A stretch of DNA of 64,000 nucleotides, from NCBI RefSeq assembly GCF_026342035.1, contig NZ_JAPENM010000013.1:62001-126000 (forward strand). The letters are read 5' to 3'. The DNA comes from Aldersonia sp. NBC_00410 (GTDB lineage Bacteria > Actinomycetota > Actinomycetes > Mycobacteriales > Mycobacteriaceae). The position numbers were made by a program, and so were the translations under genes. This document shows, piece after piece, positions 9,009-17,247 of the stretch (positions are counted from its first letter, which is position 1; each line of letters begins with the position of its first letter). A model generated the notes under the pieces. The model saw only the letters and a list, made by a program, of their open reading frames with translations. It did not search any database and was not told the origin of the DNA.

Positions 9009-9764
9009 ATGAGATTCTTGACATGGAACATCCAAAGCGGTGGCGGAAAACGAATACCGGCGATAGTGCGAGAACTGGAACTATTGTCCCCCGATTTCGT
9101 TGCACTCACTGAGGTGACCTACAGCAATCTTGCAAGTCTGCGGCAATCGCTTGCCGCAAACGGCTACCACCACATCGAAACGACGTGCATTGAGGGCCGC
9201 GCGAACAGCGTTTTGGTCGCAAGCAAGCTGTCGTTCGATGTTATGAACGAAGACATTGGCAATGATCAAGAGCGGTGGCTATCTGTTCGAATCGACAGCC
9301 TGGATTTAAACGTATTGTCCGTCCATATTCCCGGCGCAACGGATGATAAGTTCGGCCCAGATGGATACGGCCTGTCCGGGGAAAGACGAAAACAGAACTT
9401 CTGGGATGAGGTCATCCGGTATGCCCAAGCGCACAAGGGTGAGAAGACGGTCCTTCTAGGAGATTTCAATACCGGCCTCAAAGAGGATGCCCAGGGCACG
9501 CCATTCAAGCTGTCAGACAATATTCGCATACTCCGATTGGAGAAATATGTCGACACTTGGCGGCACTTAAATCCCAAAGCAAGGGAGTATACGTGGTACT
9601 CAAAGCAAAAGAAAGAAGACTATAACGGTTTCCGGCTTGACTACGTCTTTGTTTCAACCTCTTTGCGCGAAAGCATAAATAACGCAGAACATATTCACCA
9701 CGTCCGCGAGGAAAAGTTATCCGACCACGCGATGGTGTTTACTGATCTGTCCATAGAGCCTTAG
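9009..9764 (+). CDS. Endonuclease/exonuclease/phosphatase (EEP) family protein
   Basis: About 251 residues. ATG 9009 follows GGAG at 9001-9004; an in-frame GTG lies at 9006. EEP landmarks are present in order: FLTWNIQSGG, the metal-binding Glu in ALTEVT (about residue 34), LSVHIPG, GDFNTG (about 155), RLDYVFVS and the catalytic LSDHAMV near the end. The fold covers ExoIII-like nucleases, DNase I-like enzymes and phosphodiesterases, so the substrate is open. No signal peptide is seen. Base composition is visibly less GC-rich than the neighbours (many AAA, AAT and ATA codons), which suggests recent acquisition from another source. Confidence 0.85.
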   Translation: MRFLTWNIQSGGGKRIPAIVRELELLSPDFVALTEVTYSNLASLRQSLAANGYHHIETTCIEGRANSVLVASKLSFDVMNEDIGNDQERWLSVRIDSLDLNVLSVHIPGATDDKFGPDGYGLSGERRKQNFWDEVIRYAQAHKGEKTVLLGDFNTGLKEDAQGTPFKLSDNIRILRLEKYVDTWRHLNPKAREYTWYSKQKKEDYNGFRLDYVFVSTSLRESINNAEHIHHVREEKLSDHAMVFTDLSIEP

Positions 9765-10159
9765 ATTTCTAACCCTGCATGGAGCTCAGGTTTCTTTGCA
9801 CATAATGGCCGGATCTACAGCAATTCGATAGATCACCTATAGATCCAAGCAACACAGTCCCGAACTCCTTGACCATCCGGGCGTTCTAGTATGCCGCTGT
9901 CCCAGCAAGGCTGTAGTGACGCTTGGCATGAATGCGGAGGCTGTCGTTAGGTGATCCGGTCCGTCCTGTCACGGCCTCGTTGAGGGGCTCCCGGCTACGC
10001 AGGATCTCGGTCAAGGTGACCGACATCCGAGACGCCAAACTCGATGGCCGAGAGACGTCAGGCCACCACGATTGCGATCTGTAACCAGTCGCTCAGGAGA
10101 CCGCGAGTCGTTCGTCGCCGAGCGCAGACAAGTGGAATTTCGTAGGCGGCGTGCCGCAC
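9765..10159. other. Intergenic, nothing recognised
   Basis: 395 bases between the EEP gene and the CRISPR-like array. No credible gene. The side next to 10160 would hold the trailer end of the array. Confidence 0.5.
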
Positions 10160-10381
10160 GGCCCGTCCGCGTGCGCGTGGGGCGCACTGGTGACCCAGTC
10201 GGTCGGTGACCGCGGCTTTCACCGGGCCCGTCCGTGTGCGTGTGCGACGTGGGGCGCACCGCATCGCGGCGATGGGGGCGGTGGTGCAGAAGGGCCCGTC
10301 CGTGTGCGCGTGGGGCGCACAGCCGGTGCGGAGGGCTCGGTTGTCCATCGTGGGGCCCGTCCGTGTGCGCGTGGGGCGCAC
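10160..10381 (-). CRISPR. Four-repeat CRISPR-like array abutting tnpB
   Basis: Repeats read on the minus strand lie at 10354-10381, 10293-10320, 10225-10259 and 10160-10187. The 28-nt unit has a perfect GTGCGC/GCGCAC stem around CCCAC, then a tail ACGGACGGGCC. Every spacer begins with C, so the true repeat may be 29 nt. Spacers are 33, 33 and 37 nt. The two units farthest from tnpB are decayed: one has a 7-nt insertion, one a base change, and the 37-nt spacer a 4-nt insertion. That polarity fits an array whose leader side is at tnpB. Repeat length and stem resemble type I-E arrays, but no cas genes are in the window. The first repeat starts 1 nt after the tnpB stop codon. Confidence 0.7.
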
Positions 10382-10382
10382 A

Positions 10383-11891
10383 CTAGCTGACCAGCGGGAA
10401 TTTCCGTGCTGGTGCGAGTTTGGGACGGCTTCTCGATTGCTCGGGAAGGGTGGCCACCGTGGTGGTCTTCCCGCTTCTACGCGGACTGCCATCGACCGGG
10501 GTCGGTGGTCTGATGTCTGCTCGGCGGGCGGTTTTCGTCTCCTCCGTGCCGGGGGCGACGGCCGCGTACGCGGCGATGTTACGTGCGGCGTTCACGTCTC
10601 TGTCGAGCGTGAGTCCGCATGTGGCGCATTGGAATACACGCTCCGAGAGGAACAGTTTGGCTTTCACTGTCCCGCATGCCGAGCATGTCTTACTGGACGG
10701 GAACCAGCGGTCGCACATCGCGAGCGCAGACCCGTTCCAGGAAGTCTTGTACTGGAGCTGGCGGACCAGCTCCGCGGGTGAAACGTCGAGGATCGCCCTG
10801 TTCAGGCCGCTTTTCGCGCGGACACTACGACCCGGTTCGGCGAGGGTGCCCCGTGCGCTGCTGGTTATACCGGTCACGTTGAGGTCTTCGACGGCCACGG
10901 TCTGCCATCCGGTCGCGAGCCGTTTGGTCAGGGTGTGCAACGTCGTCGCGCGGCGCTCGGCGATCTCGTGGTGGCGGCGGGCGACGGTTCGGGCGGCTCG
11001 GCGGCGGCGCTGGGAGCCCTTCTCCGTACGAGACAGTGCGCGTTGAGCTTTGAGCAGCCGCCGCCTCGCCGTCTTTAGGTGGCGCGGATTGTCGATGATC
11101 GCCCCTGTGGACAACGCGGCGAGGTGGTGGACGCCGATGTCGACACCGACTGGCCCAGCCTTCTTCTGCCGCTTCGTCGGAGCTACCGCTACCGCGGGTT
11201 CCTTGATGAGGACACTGGCGTACCAGCGGTGCCCACCGCGGCTGATCGTGACGGACTGGATCACCACGCCCCGACCGATCGCGCGGCAGAGCGGTTTCGC
11301 CGTGCTGTGCAGCCGGATCGATCCCAGACGTGGAATCGTCAAGCGGCGGTATCCATCCGGGCGGATGGTGGGCTTCTTGACGTCGTGGTGGATCCGGAAC
11401 GAATCCCGCGCGTGATGTTTCTTCTTGAACCGCGGACGCCCGACGCGTCCTCCGGCGCGTTTCCCGGTGCGCGATGCCCACCAGTTCTTCCACGCCGTAT
11501 CAGCGTCCCCGAAAGCGGACTGGAACGCATACGTGCTCACCTGGTGGAACCAGGGACTGACTCCGTCGACACCGGCGCGATCATCACCCTTGAGCCTGTT
11601 CCACGCTTTCTGGATCGCGGGTTTCGTCGGGATCGGATGGGACTCCCTGACGGCCGCATATGCCGCGGCTGGTTCGGCACCGCCATCGATCAATGCTTCC
11701 GCGGCCGCCGTTTTCGCATCCAGCGCCGCGAATTTTACCGCGATCGCATGGTTGTAGGCCCACCGAGCCGCCCCCGCATGCTGACTCAACGCGATCAGCT
11801 GAGAACCGGTCGGGTCGAGCGCGAACCTATACGCGCGCATCCGCACATCGGCAGGCGCCTCGGGCGCTGCCACTACCGGATGCTCGGTCAC
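10383..11891 (-). CDS. tnpB: TnpB-family RNA-guided endonuclease
   Basis: About 502 residues from GTG 11891 (VTEHPVVAAP); ATG 11840 (MRAYRFALDP) is an alternative. All catalytic parts look intact: RuvC-I in VGVDIGVHHLAALS (Asp near 250), RuvC-II in VAVEDLNVTG (Glu near 333), a four-Cys zinc finger CSACG ... CATCG, and RuvC-III in DRDVNAARNI (Asp near 432). The N-terminal RNA/DNA-binding half contains GRPRFKKK and DSFRIHHDVKKPTIRPDGYR, typical of actinobacterial IS605/IS607 TnpB. The 65-residue tail after RuvC-III is low complexity, as where the omega RNA overlaps the gene end. No TnpA transposase is present. The CRISPR-like array begins directly after its TAG, so a role as a type V-U-like effector is possible but unproven. 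Confidence 0.85.
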   Translation of the reverse strand: MTEHPVVAAPEAPADVRMRAYRFALDPTGSQLIALSQHAGAARWAYNHAIAVKFAALDAKTAAAEALIDGGAEPAAAYAAVRESHPIPTKPAIQKAWNRLKGDDRAGVDGVSPWFHQVSTYAFQSAFGDADTAWKNWWASRTGKRAGGRVGRPRFKKKHHARDSFRIHHDVKKPTIRPDGYRRLTIPRLGSIRLHSTAKPLCRAIGRGVVIQSVTISRGGHRWYASVLIKEPAVAVAPTKRQKKAGPVGVDIGVHHLAALSTGAIIDNPRHLKTARRRLLKAQRALSRTEKGSQRRRRAARTVARRHHEIAERRATTLHTLTKRLATGWQTVAVEDLNVTGITSSARGTLAEPGRSVRAKSGLNRAILDVSPAELVRQLQYKTSWNGSALAMCDRWFPSSKTCSACGTVKAKLFLSERVFQCATCGLTLDRDVNAARNIAAYAAVAPGTEETKTARRADIRPPTPVDGSPRRSGKTTTVATLPEQSRSRPKLAPARKFPLVS

Positions 11892-12157
11892 CAATCCAGA
11901 ATCGCACGAGCCACTGACACAATTGCGCGGTCGCACGGAGTGTCGCGACCCGCGGCGCATTCTGCTGATGCTGCACTGGGTGCTCGACCCGGAGCGCGCC
12001 GGCTTCGTGGGCGGCGCACTTGGCACTGAATCAATGCGCACGTGCGCGGCCGCGCAGTCCCGCTGGAGCCGATACCCGCCTCGAGTCCTTTGCGCGGCAT
12101 GCAGTTCTCGGAGCAAGGGCAGTCAGCTAGGGAGGCGCTATGACGGCGCGCCGACTC

Positions 12158-14725
12158 CTATTCCGGTGATGCCGCGCTGGGGTGCTCGACCGCCAGCAGG
12201 GCCAGGAGCTGCCGGTAGGCGTAGTACACGTCGGCGAGCGCCATGGTATCCGGATCGCGCAGCAGCGCAACGGCTTCGTTGGCGGCGCACTCAGCGCTGA
12301 TCAACGCGAACGTGCGGGCCTCGTCCTCGGGTAGCGCCCCGAAGGCGACGTTCGCGGCCGGAGTCTGCCTGCATGCACGCGCGTTCTCGTCGAGCAGGAC
12401 GTCGGTCCCGGCGAGCTCGGACCACCATTCGTCCTGGACCGGGCGCTCGTTGTGGATCGCTTCCAGGATCAGGCGCCGCAGGTCCCCGCAGGTGCGGCCC
12501 TCGGCGGATCGCACGTCGAAGCTCGGTGCGCGGGTCGCCGCGTCCCACGCCAGGCCGAGGCACTCCCCCGCGATCGCCGCGGGGTCGACGGCGGCGATCT
12601 CGTCGACCATGTCCGGGCACGACACCTGCAGTCGGTGCATCGTCGCCGCCGTGTGCGTGGTGAGGTCGATATTGGGATCGGGATCCGGGCTGACACCGAA
12701 CACGGCTTCGTCGGGCAGCCGGTCACGTAGTCCGCTGGGGACCGACGCGGCGATCGCCATCAGCTGGGTGCCGTACCGCTCTCCCATCACCGCCGCGTAT
12801 TCGGCGATGATCCGGGTCGGGTCGGCCAGCCCTTCCCACAGTCGCGAATCGGCAGCGGTGTGCCCGTGCCACGGTGATCCGACCTCGACCGGCAGATGCA
12901 TCGCGCGTGGGAGCCAGCCACGGCCGCGGGTCGAGGTCACTACGAAACTCGGCGCGCCGATCACCCCACCCCGCAGCACGCCGACAGCCCACTCGGTGAC
13001 CAACGCGCCGGGTACCGCGAGGATCCCCGCGAGCAGCGTTTTCGCGTGCAGCAGATCAATATTCACCGGCGCGGCGATCAACCCGGACGCTGGCGCGGCA
13101 GCGACGAACGCCGCGGCGGCGCTGTCCCTGATCGCGACCGGCGCGGACGCGGCCGCAGCCGCCGCAGCCGGTGGCACGATCGGGCTTTCATGCACCGGGG
13201 TCGCCCCGGGCCCCATCACCGGGCCCGCACCCCCGGTGGTCGGGGCGAGCGGTGCCGCTTGGATCGGCGGGACAGCAGCCGCCGGCATCGGCGGTCGATT
13301 CACCACCGTGCCCGCTGGATCCGCGACTACCGGACGCACCTCCGCAGCATGCGACTGCACACTGCCGCTGCTGACACCGCCACTTCCACCGTGCACACCG
13401 GCGCCACCACTACCAGAGCGCGGCGCGACCGGCGCTGATTCGGTTGTCGGCACCGAGGGTGCCGCGTGCGATGGGCTCACCGACGGCGACGACGGTGAGG
13501 GCATTGACCCAGCCCCGGTGCTGCCCACACGAACACCCGGATTCGCTAGTCCCCCACTGCGTTCCGGGTCAGGCGCGGTCACGCCGTGGGATCCGCGCCC
13601 CGCCCCCGCGCCTTCACCCTTCGCACCGCCACCGGTTCCGCCGGCGGCGGTATGCGCGTCCGATCCCACGCCGGAACCGGGCTTCGATCCAACACCGGTG
13701 ACATCACGACCACCGCCGCCACCAGTCACGGCGGAATCGGCACCGCCACCCTTACCCAGATGCGGTGTCTCACCACGCGCACCACCGGTCGCGAGACCGT
13801 CCGCACGAGGCCCCGTAGCACCCACACCTCCACCACCACCGGACGAAACAGGCGGCGATGTTGACTCGCTCGGACTGGCAGCACTCTGCGGCGGAGCCGG
13901 ATTGGACGTAGGACTCGGCGACTCCGCCTTCGTAGGTGCCTGCCCATCACTCGTCATCGAATCCGGGTGGTATAGAACCTCGTCTCCCGTGACATGATTC
14001 GGCCTGCTCTCACTCATACTCGCGGTTTCTGCGGTCAATTCAGCCCTCGATGCGTCGGCCGCATTTTCGGTCGGGCCAGGCACACCAAGTCCGGGTCCGC
14101 TATTCCATCCGCCGTGCGTCGTGGCTTCACGGCCGTGCCCTACGGGCGGCGGTGGGGCTCCGCCGCCTCCTGCGCCTCCGAGAACGGATGGGCTTGTGGG
14201 TATTTCAGCGGCGAGTCCGCTCACCTGTCCGGCGACGGATGCGGAGACGCCGGCTACCTCCGCCGCGCCGGCCGTGACGGCTGTCTGGATCATGGCGCGC
14301 GCCTCGCTGGCCACGGCTGCTGCCGTGAGCGGTGCACTCACCGCGCGGGCGGATGCTTCGGTCTCGATCGCCGCGATCGCCGCTTGCGTTTCCTCCACCG
14401 TGGCGGCCATCTGCGACTGTCCGGCGCGGATGGTCCACGCCATGATGTCGAAGGTGGTGCCGATCCTCAGGTAGTTGTCGCCGACCTCCTCGACCGCGAT
14501 GCCATAGCGGCGCATCGCGGCCGACATCGCCTCCACCCCGTCGCCGCTGTTGATTTGCAGCAGCCCAACGCCGTTGGCGATGACGGCGTCGCCGAGCGCG
14601 CGCATCTCACGACCGTCAGTGGTCATTTCGTGGGCGATCTGCGAGAGCAGGTCCGGATCGGTCGACGGCCAATTCGCCCCGAGGATCTCGTCCGCGTACG
14701 GACCTGAGGGCCGGGGGATGCTCAC
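12158..14725 (-). CDS. EspK-like ESX secretion-associated protein
   Basis: 855 residues. I chose the GTG at 14725 because it overlaps the upstream stop codon by 4 nt and gives VSIPRPSGPYADEIL, similar to the EspK (Rv3879c) start. The N-terminal 150 residues form a WXG100-like helical domain. A Gly/Pro/Ser/Ala-rich linker runs to about 540. The C-terminal 270 residues form a mostly helical globular domain (starting FVVTSTRGRGWLPRAM) comparable to the C-terminal region of EspK. EspK escorts EspB in ESX-1, and an EspB-like gene lies nearby. It is last in a three-gene minus-strand operon. The similarity is remembered, not computed. Confidence 0.65.
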   Translation of the reverse strand: MSIPRPSGPYADEILGANWPSTDPDLLSQIAHEMTTDGREMRALGDAVIANGVGLLQINSGDGVEAMSAAMRRYGIAVEEVGDNYLRIGTTFDIMAWTIRAGQSQMAATVEETQAAIAAIETEASARAVSAPLTAAAVASEARAMIQTAVTAGAAEVAGVSASVAGQVSGLAAEIPTSPSVLGGAGGGGAPPPPVGHGREATTHGGWNSGPGLGVPGPTENAADASRAELTAETASMSESRPNHVTGDEVLYHPDSMTSDGQAPTKAESPSPTSNPAPPQSAASPSESTSPPVSSGGGGGVGATGPRADGLATGGARGETPHLGKGGGADSAVTGGGGGRDVTGVGSKPGSGVGSDAHTAAGGTGGGAKGEGAGAGRGSHGVTAPDPERSGGLANPGVRVGSTGAGSMPSPSSPSVSPSHAAPSVPTTESAPVAPRSGSGGAGVHGGSGGVSSGSVQSHAAEVRPVVADPAGTVVNRPPMPAAAVPPIQAAPLAPTTGGAGPVMGPGATPVHESPIVPPAAAAAAASAPVAIRDSAAAAFVAAAPASGLIAAPVNIDLLHAKTLLAGILAVPGALVTEWAVGVLRGGVIGAPSFVVTSTRGRGWLPRAMHLPVEVGSPWHGHTAADSRLWEGLADPTRIIAEYAAVMGERYGTQLMAIAASVPSGLRDRLPDEAVFGVSPDPDPNIDLTTHTAATMHRLQVSCPDMVDEIAAVDPAAIAGECLGLAWDAATRAPSFDVRSAEGRTCGDLRRLILEAIHNERPVQDEWWSELAGTDVLLDENARACRQTPAANVAFGALPEDEARTFALISAECAANEAVALLRDPDTMALADVYYAYRQLLALLAVEHPSAASPE

Positions 14726-15297
14726 CGCTGACCACACACCTGACGAGCCGCTATCTCCGCAGCGCCGACCCGGTCATCGACCGTATCCAGGCTGCGCGAA
14801 TCATGCGCCCGCACGGCCGCGCTCGACATCAGCCGAGTATTCGTCCAGTCGGTCACCGCGGCCGCGACCGCGGGATCGGTGTCCGGTTCCACCCGCACCT
14901 TGAGCACCGCTTGATCGGCGGCTGCAACGTACGGAGCGATCCAGGTGTCGACGTCAGGGTCCTCAAAAGACCAACTGGCCGGCCGGTACTGCTTGCCAGC
15001 AGCAACGACGCTGTCGAGGGCGGTCGCGAATGAATCGCATGTCTGTTTGGTGGCTTGCGCGGGTGTGAGCGCGGACGCCGACGCTGCGCCAGGGTCGGGT
15101 GGGCTGCTGGGCCGTGTGGCGAGGCTGACGATGAGCGCGACGGCCAGGGCGACGACGAGCACGGAGAGCACGACGATCGCCGCGGCAGCGCCACGCCTGC
15201 CCCGTGCGGGCTCCGACTGGGTAGACGGCGGCGTGTCGGTCTGGCCGGGCTCGACGGCGACGCCGGCCGCATCTGGGCCCACGGTCAGAGTCCGCAC
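14722..15297 (-). CDS. Single-pass anchored protein of the ESX region (paralogue 1)
   Basis: 191 residues from a GTG that overlaps the preceding gene by 13 nt. A Pro/Ser-rich cytoplasmic head (1-35) is followed by one membrane segment (AAAAIVVLSVLVVALAVALI, about 37-57). The outer domain is mostly helical with one early and one late Cys (KQTCDSFATAL ... RQVCGQR) that could form a disulphide. It shares length, layout and the TxxTCxSFAxALD and AAVTDWxxT motifs with the next gene upstream, so the two are tandem paralogues. Probably a membrane accessory of the ESX system. No known family was recognised. Confidence 0.7.
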   Translation of the reverse strand: MRTLTVGPDAAGVAVEPGQTDTPPSTQSEPARGRRGAAAAIVVLSVLVVALAVALIVSLATRPSSPPDPGAASASALTPAQATKQTCDSFATALDSVVAAGKQYRPASWSFEDPDVDTWIAPYVAAADQAVLKVRVEPDTDPAVAAAVTDWTNTRLMSSAAVRAHDSRSLDTVDDRVGAAEIAARQVCGQR

Positions 15298-15854
15298 GCC
15301 GAGCGTGAGATCAGCTCGGCGGCATCGAGCCGGGGACCGAGCTCGCTGCTCAAGACCTGCTGCGCCTTGCGGAGGATGACCTGGTCCCCGATCAGGACGG
15401 TGGTGACCCAGTCGGTCACCGCGGCCTTCACCGTGGGCGCGGTGGCCGGGTCGATCTGAATGCTCAACGCGGCCTTGGTCATTGCGTCGGTGTAGGTGCG
15501 GAGCCGGTCATCGATCCCCAGGTCGGCCGGAGACCATCCGGACGGCAGGAGGACCTGGAGGGGTGCGATGGCGTCGAGGGCCGCTGCGAACGAGGCGCAG
15601 GTCCGGTCGGTGGCTTCCACTGGGGTGAGGACGTCGGCGGGGTTGGGCCGGGCGGTGCCGGCGACCACGGTGGGCTCGGTGACGGTCCGGGCGGTCTGTA
15701 CGCAGAGGCCGGTGACGATCATTGTGGCGAGTGTGAGGGCTGCGGAACCGAGGACCGCGCCGCGCCGGGGGCGCCGCTTGCGTGCGGGCTGTGGGGGCGC
15801 GGGGGTCGGCGGGGAGGGCGCGCGGTCCGGCGCTGTGGTGGCGTGAGGCGTCAC
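15285..15854 (-). CDS. Single-pass anchored protein of the ESX region (paralogue 2); matched by a CRISPR-like spacer
   Basis: 189 residues: a Pro-rich basic head, a membrane segment (about 33-53), then an extracytoplasmic domain with DRTCASFAAALDAI and SRSACGL near the C-terminus. It is the first gene of the minus-strand operon leading to the EspK-like protein and is a paralogue of the following gene. The stretch 15401-15433, encoding VKAAVTDWVTT, matches the oldest spacer of the array at 10160-10381. The start region faces the ESX-type palindrome at 15925, which may therefore also control this operon. Confidence 0.7.
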   Translation of the reverse strand: MTPHATTAPDRAPSPPTPAPPQPARKRRPRRGAVLGSAALTLATMIVTGLCVQTARTVTEPTVVAGTARPNPADVLTPVEATDRTCASFAAALDAIAPLQVLLPSGWSPADLGIDDRLRTYTDAMTKAALSIQIDPATAPTVKAAVTDWVTTVLIGDQVILRKAQQVLSSELGPRLDAAELISRSACGL

Positions 15855-15924
15855 CGATTCCCCTCCTTCCTCGGCATGCCTGTACCTAGTATGCGCGGGC
15901 GACCGCGACTTTTATAGCCCGATG

Positions 15925-15938
15925 TCCCACTGGTGATA
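15925..15938. promoter_or_regulatory. ESX-region palindrome, site A (degenerate)
   Basis: The sequence TCCCACTGGTGATA has an intact left half and a degenerate right half of the TYCCA-N4-TGGGA motif. It lies between the divergent minus-strand operon (start 15854) and the plus-strand gene at 15992, so it could serve both. Confidence 0.45.
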
Positions 15939-15991
15939 CTAAGCTGTGAGTGTCTGATCTCGATGAATTTCGATCTGGACGGAGCGTGCTC

Positions 15992-16348
15992 ATGCGGGAG
16001 GACCCATACGATGTGGCGGCTCGCGTGGCCGTTTTCGAAGGCAGAGCCGGCCGGGCCAATGACATCGCCGGACGCGCTGCCGGGCGCGTGACCACGGGAA
16101 TCAGCGCGGGTAGTCCGATCGATGCGGCCGCGGCCGCCGTTGCGACCAATTCCTCGTCGGCCATCTCGACCCAGGGGGATGCGCTGTCCAGCGCCGCATC
16201 CGCGACGGCCCAGGCCGGCTATGTCGCGATCCGTGAATGGGCCGAGGCCGACAAGGCTAACGGCGAGTCGCTGGGCAGCGGCGGGACTGAAAGTGCAGTC
16301 GAGGGCGGCGGCGTCGATGGCGGGCCCGCCGAGGGGCACTGGATCTAG
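15992..16348 (+). CDS. Small Ala/Gly-rich helical protein, possible ESX substrate
   Basis: 118 residues from ATG 15992, preceded by a GGAG-type ribosome binding site; GTG 15950 would add 14 residues. The sequence is alanine-rich and helical, with a long stretch of small residues typical of WXG100/Esp-type substrates, then GYVAIREWAEADKANGE and a Gly-rich tail. No Tyr-x3-Asp/Glu export signal is clear; WAEAD occupies a comparable place. It stands alone behind palindrome A and between two ESX blocks, so an Esp-like role is inferred from position only. Confidence 0.55.
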   Translation: MREDPYDVAARVAVFEGRAGRANDIAGRAAGRVTTGISAGSPIDAAAAAVATNSSSAISTQGDALSSAASATAQAGYVAIREWAEADKANGESLGSGGTESAVEGGGVDGGPAEGHWI

Positions 16349-16721
16349 CCAGTGCCCTGCTATCTCCATTCGAGCATCTCGATTGTCGAGCGGCGTGAGC
16401 TGGCGTTGCGGGCAGCTGCCGCGAACACGTGTCCGGACTGTGGTCGGAGCAATGCGCTCCACGGGGCGTGCGTGACGATGGGTCGCGAATTTGCCGGTGG
16501 GAGAAGCCCCGGCGCTGCACTCGACTCGATCATTTGATCGAGTCGGTTGAGTCAACGGGTCGATTTATCGCGTGACCTGCGTTTACGTCGCGTCCCCCGC
16601 TTGCCTGCGGCGGGCGGTGCGGCAGGCCTTGTGGGACGTATCTGCCTTCTGCTCGCGTCGGGCCCTTTGCCGAACTTGGCGGCTTCACGAGTGTGTGAAC
16701 ACGCCGGCGGTTCGTGATTAG
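16349..16721. other. Intergenic, no supported gene
   Basis: 373 bases between convergent genes. Short GC-rich open frames only. No clear terminator was identified. Confidence 0.5.
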
Positions 16722-17099
16722 TCACGATTTCGGTGATGCTTGTGCCTGCCTGATGGCGGGCCGGTATGGGGAGACAACGCGTTCTTCGAGGTCCCAGTGT
16801 CTGGCCGGATATTGTTGGCGCACTTGGTCATAGCTGCCGGTGAGGTTGGTGATGTCGCGACGGTGTCCGTCCGCGTCCGGTGTCTTGGCGGTCGCGCGGT
16901 ACTCGGTGCGGTAGCGGTCGAGATCGCGGGTGTCGTTCATCCGCCAGGCCCGCAGAAGGCGTCGGATAACTGCCGCGATCGTTTCGCCGTCGGCGGCAGC
17001 CTTCTCGGTGGACGGCTGCCATTCATCGTCGGGAATGCGCACGGTTCGGCGCGGCGTTTCGTTGCTGGTTGATGTGCTCGGTGGTTGCACCACTGTCAT
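16722..17099 (-). CDS. Ribbon-helix-helix DNA-binding protein
   Basis: 125 residues from ATG 17099. RRTVRIPDDEW, then ETIAAVIRRLLRAWR (about residues 18-52), has the beta-strand plus two-helix spacing of CopG/Arc-type ribbon-helix-helix repressors. The C-terminal 70 residues are charged and unassigned (HWDLEERVVSPYRP). A perfect TATAAT lies 8 nt before the ATG, so the message is probably leaderless. No toxin partner is evident. Likely a local repressor. Confidence 0.65.
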   Translation of the reverse strand: MTVVQPPSTSTSNETPRRTVRIPDDEWQPSTEKAAADGETIAAVIRRLLRAWRMNDTRDLDRYRTEYRATAKTPDADGHRRDITNLTGSYDQVRQQYPARHWDLEERVVSPYRPAIRQAQASPKS

Positions 17100-17107
17100 G
17101 CGTTAAT

Positions 17108-17113
17108 ATTATA
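17108..17113 (-). promoter_or_regulatory. Consensus -10 box of the RHH gene
   Basis: TATAAT on the minus strand, 8 nt before the ATG at 17099, in an AT-rich pocket rare for this window. Transcription would begin at or next to the start codon, giving a leaderless mRNA. Confidence 0.55.
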
Positions 17114-17247
17114 TCGCGTCATGCCGTTCGATCCCCCACGCGTGGCAGGCGGCGACGGGCCAGGCTCATGTCGGAGTGGGCTGCACAGCCGGGATCCGTC
17201 CGACTCGGTGGTGTTGGCTACTCATGTTCATGGTGCTTGAACTGCCG

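Noticed and set aside
10260..10292. Middle spacer of the CRISPR-like array
   Set aside because: I looked for a match elsewhere in the window and found none convincing, so no target is proposed.
12243..13997. Plus-strand open frame of 584 codons opposite the EspK-like gene
   Set aside because: Low-complexity Ser/Pro/Ala sequence typical of the antisense of GC-rich linkers; the minus strand has domain-like ends and operon overlaps.
16628..16641. CTTGTGGGACG near 16.6 kb, resembling half of the palindrome
   Set aside because: Only one half-site is present and no gene start follows.
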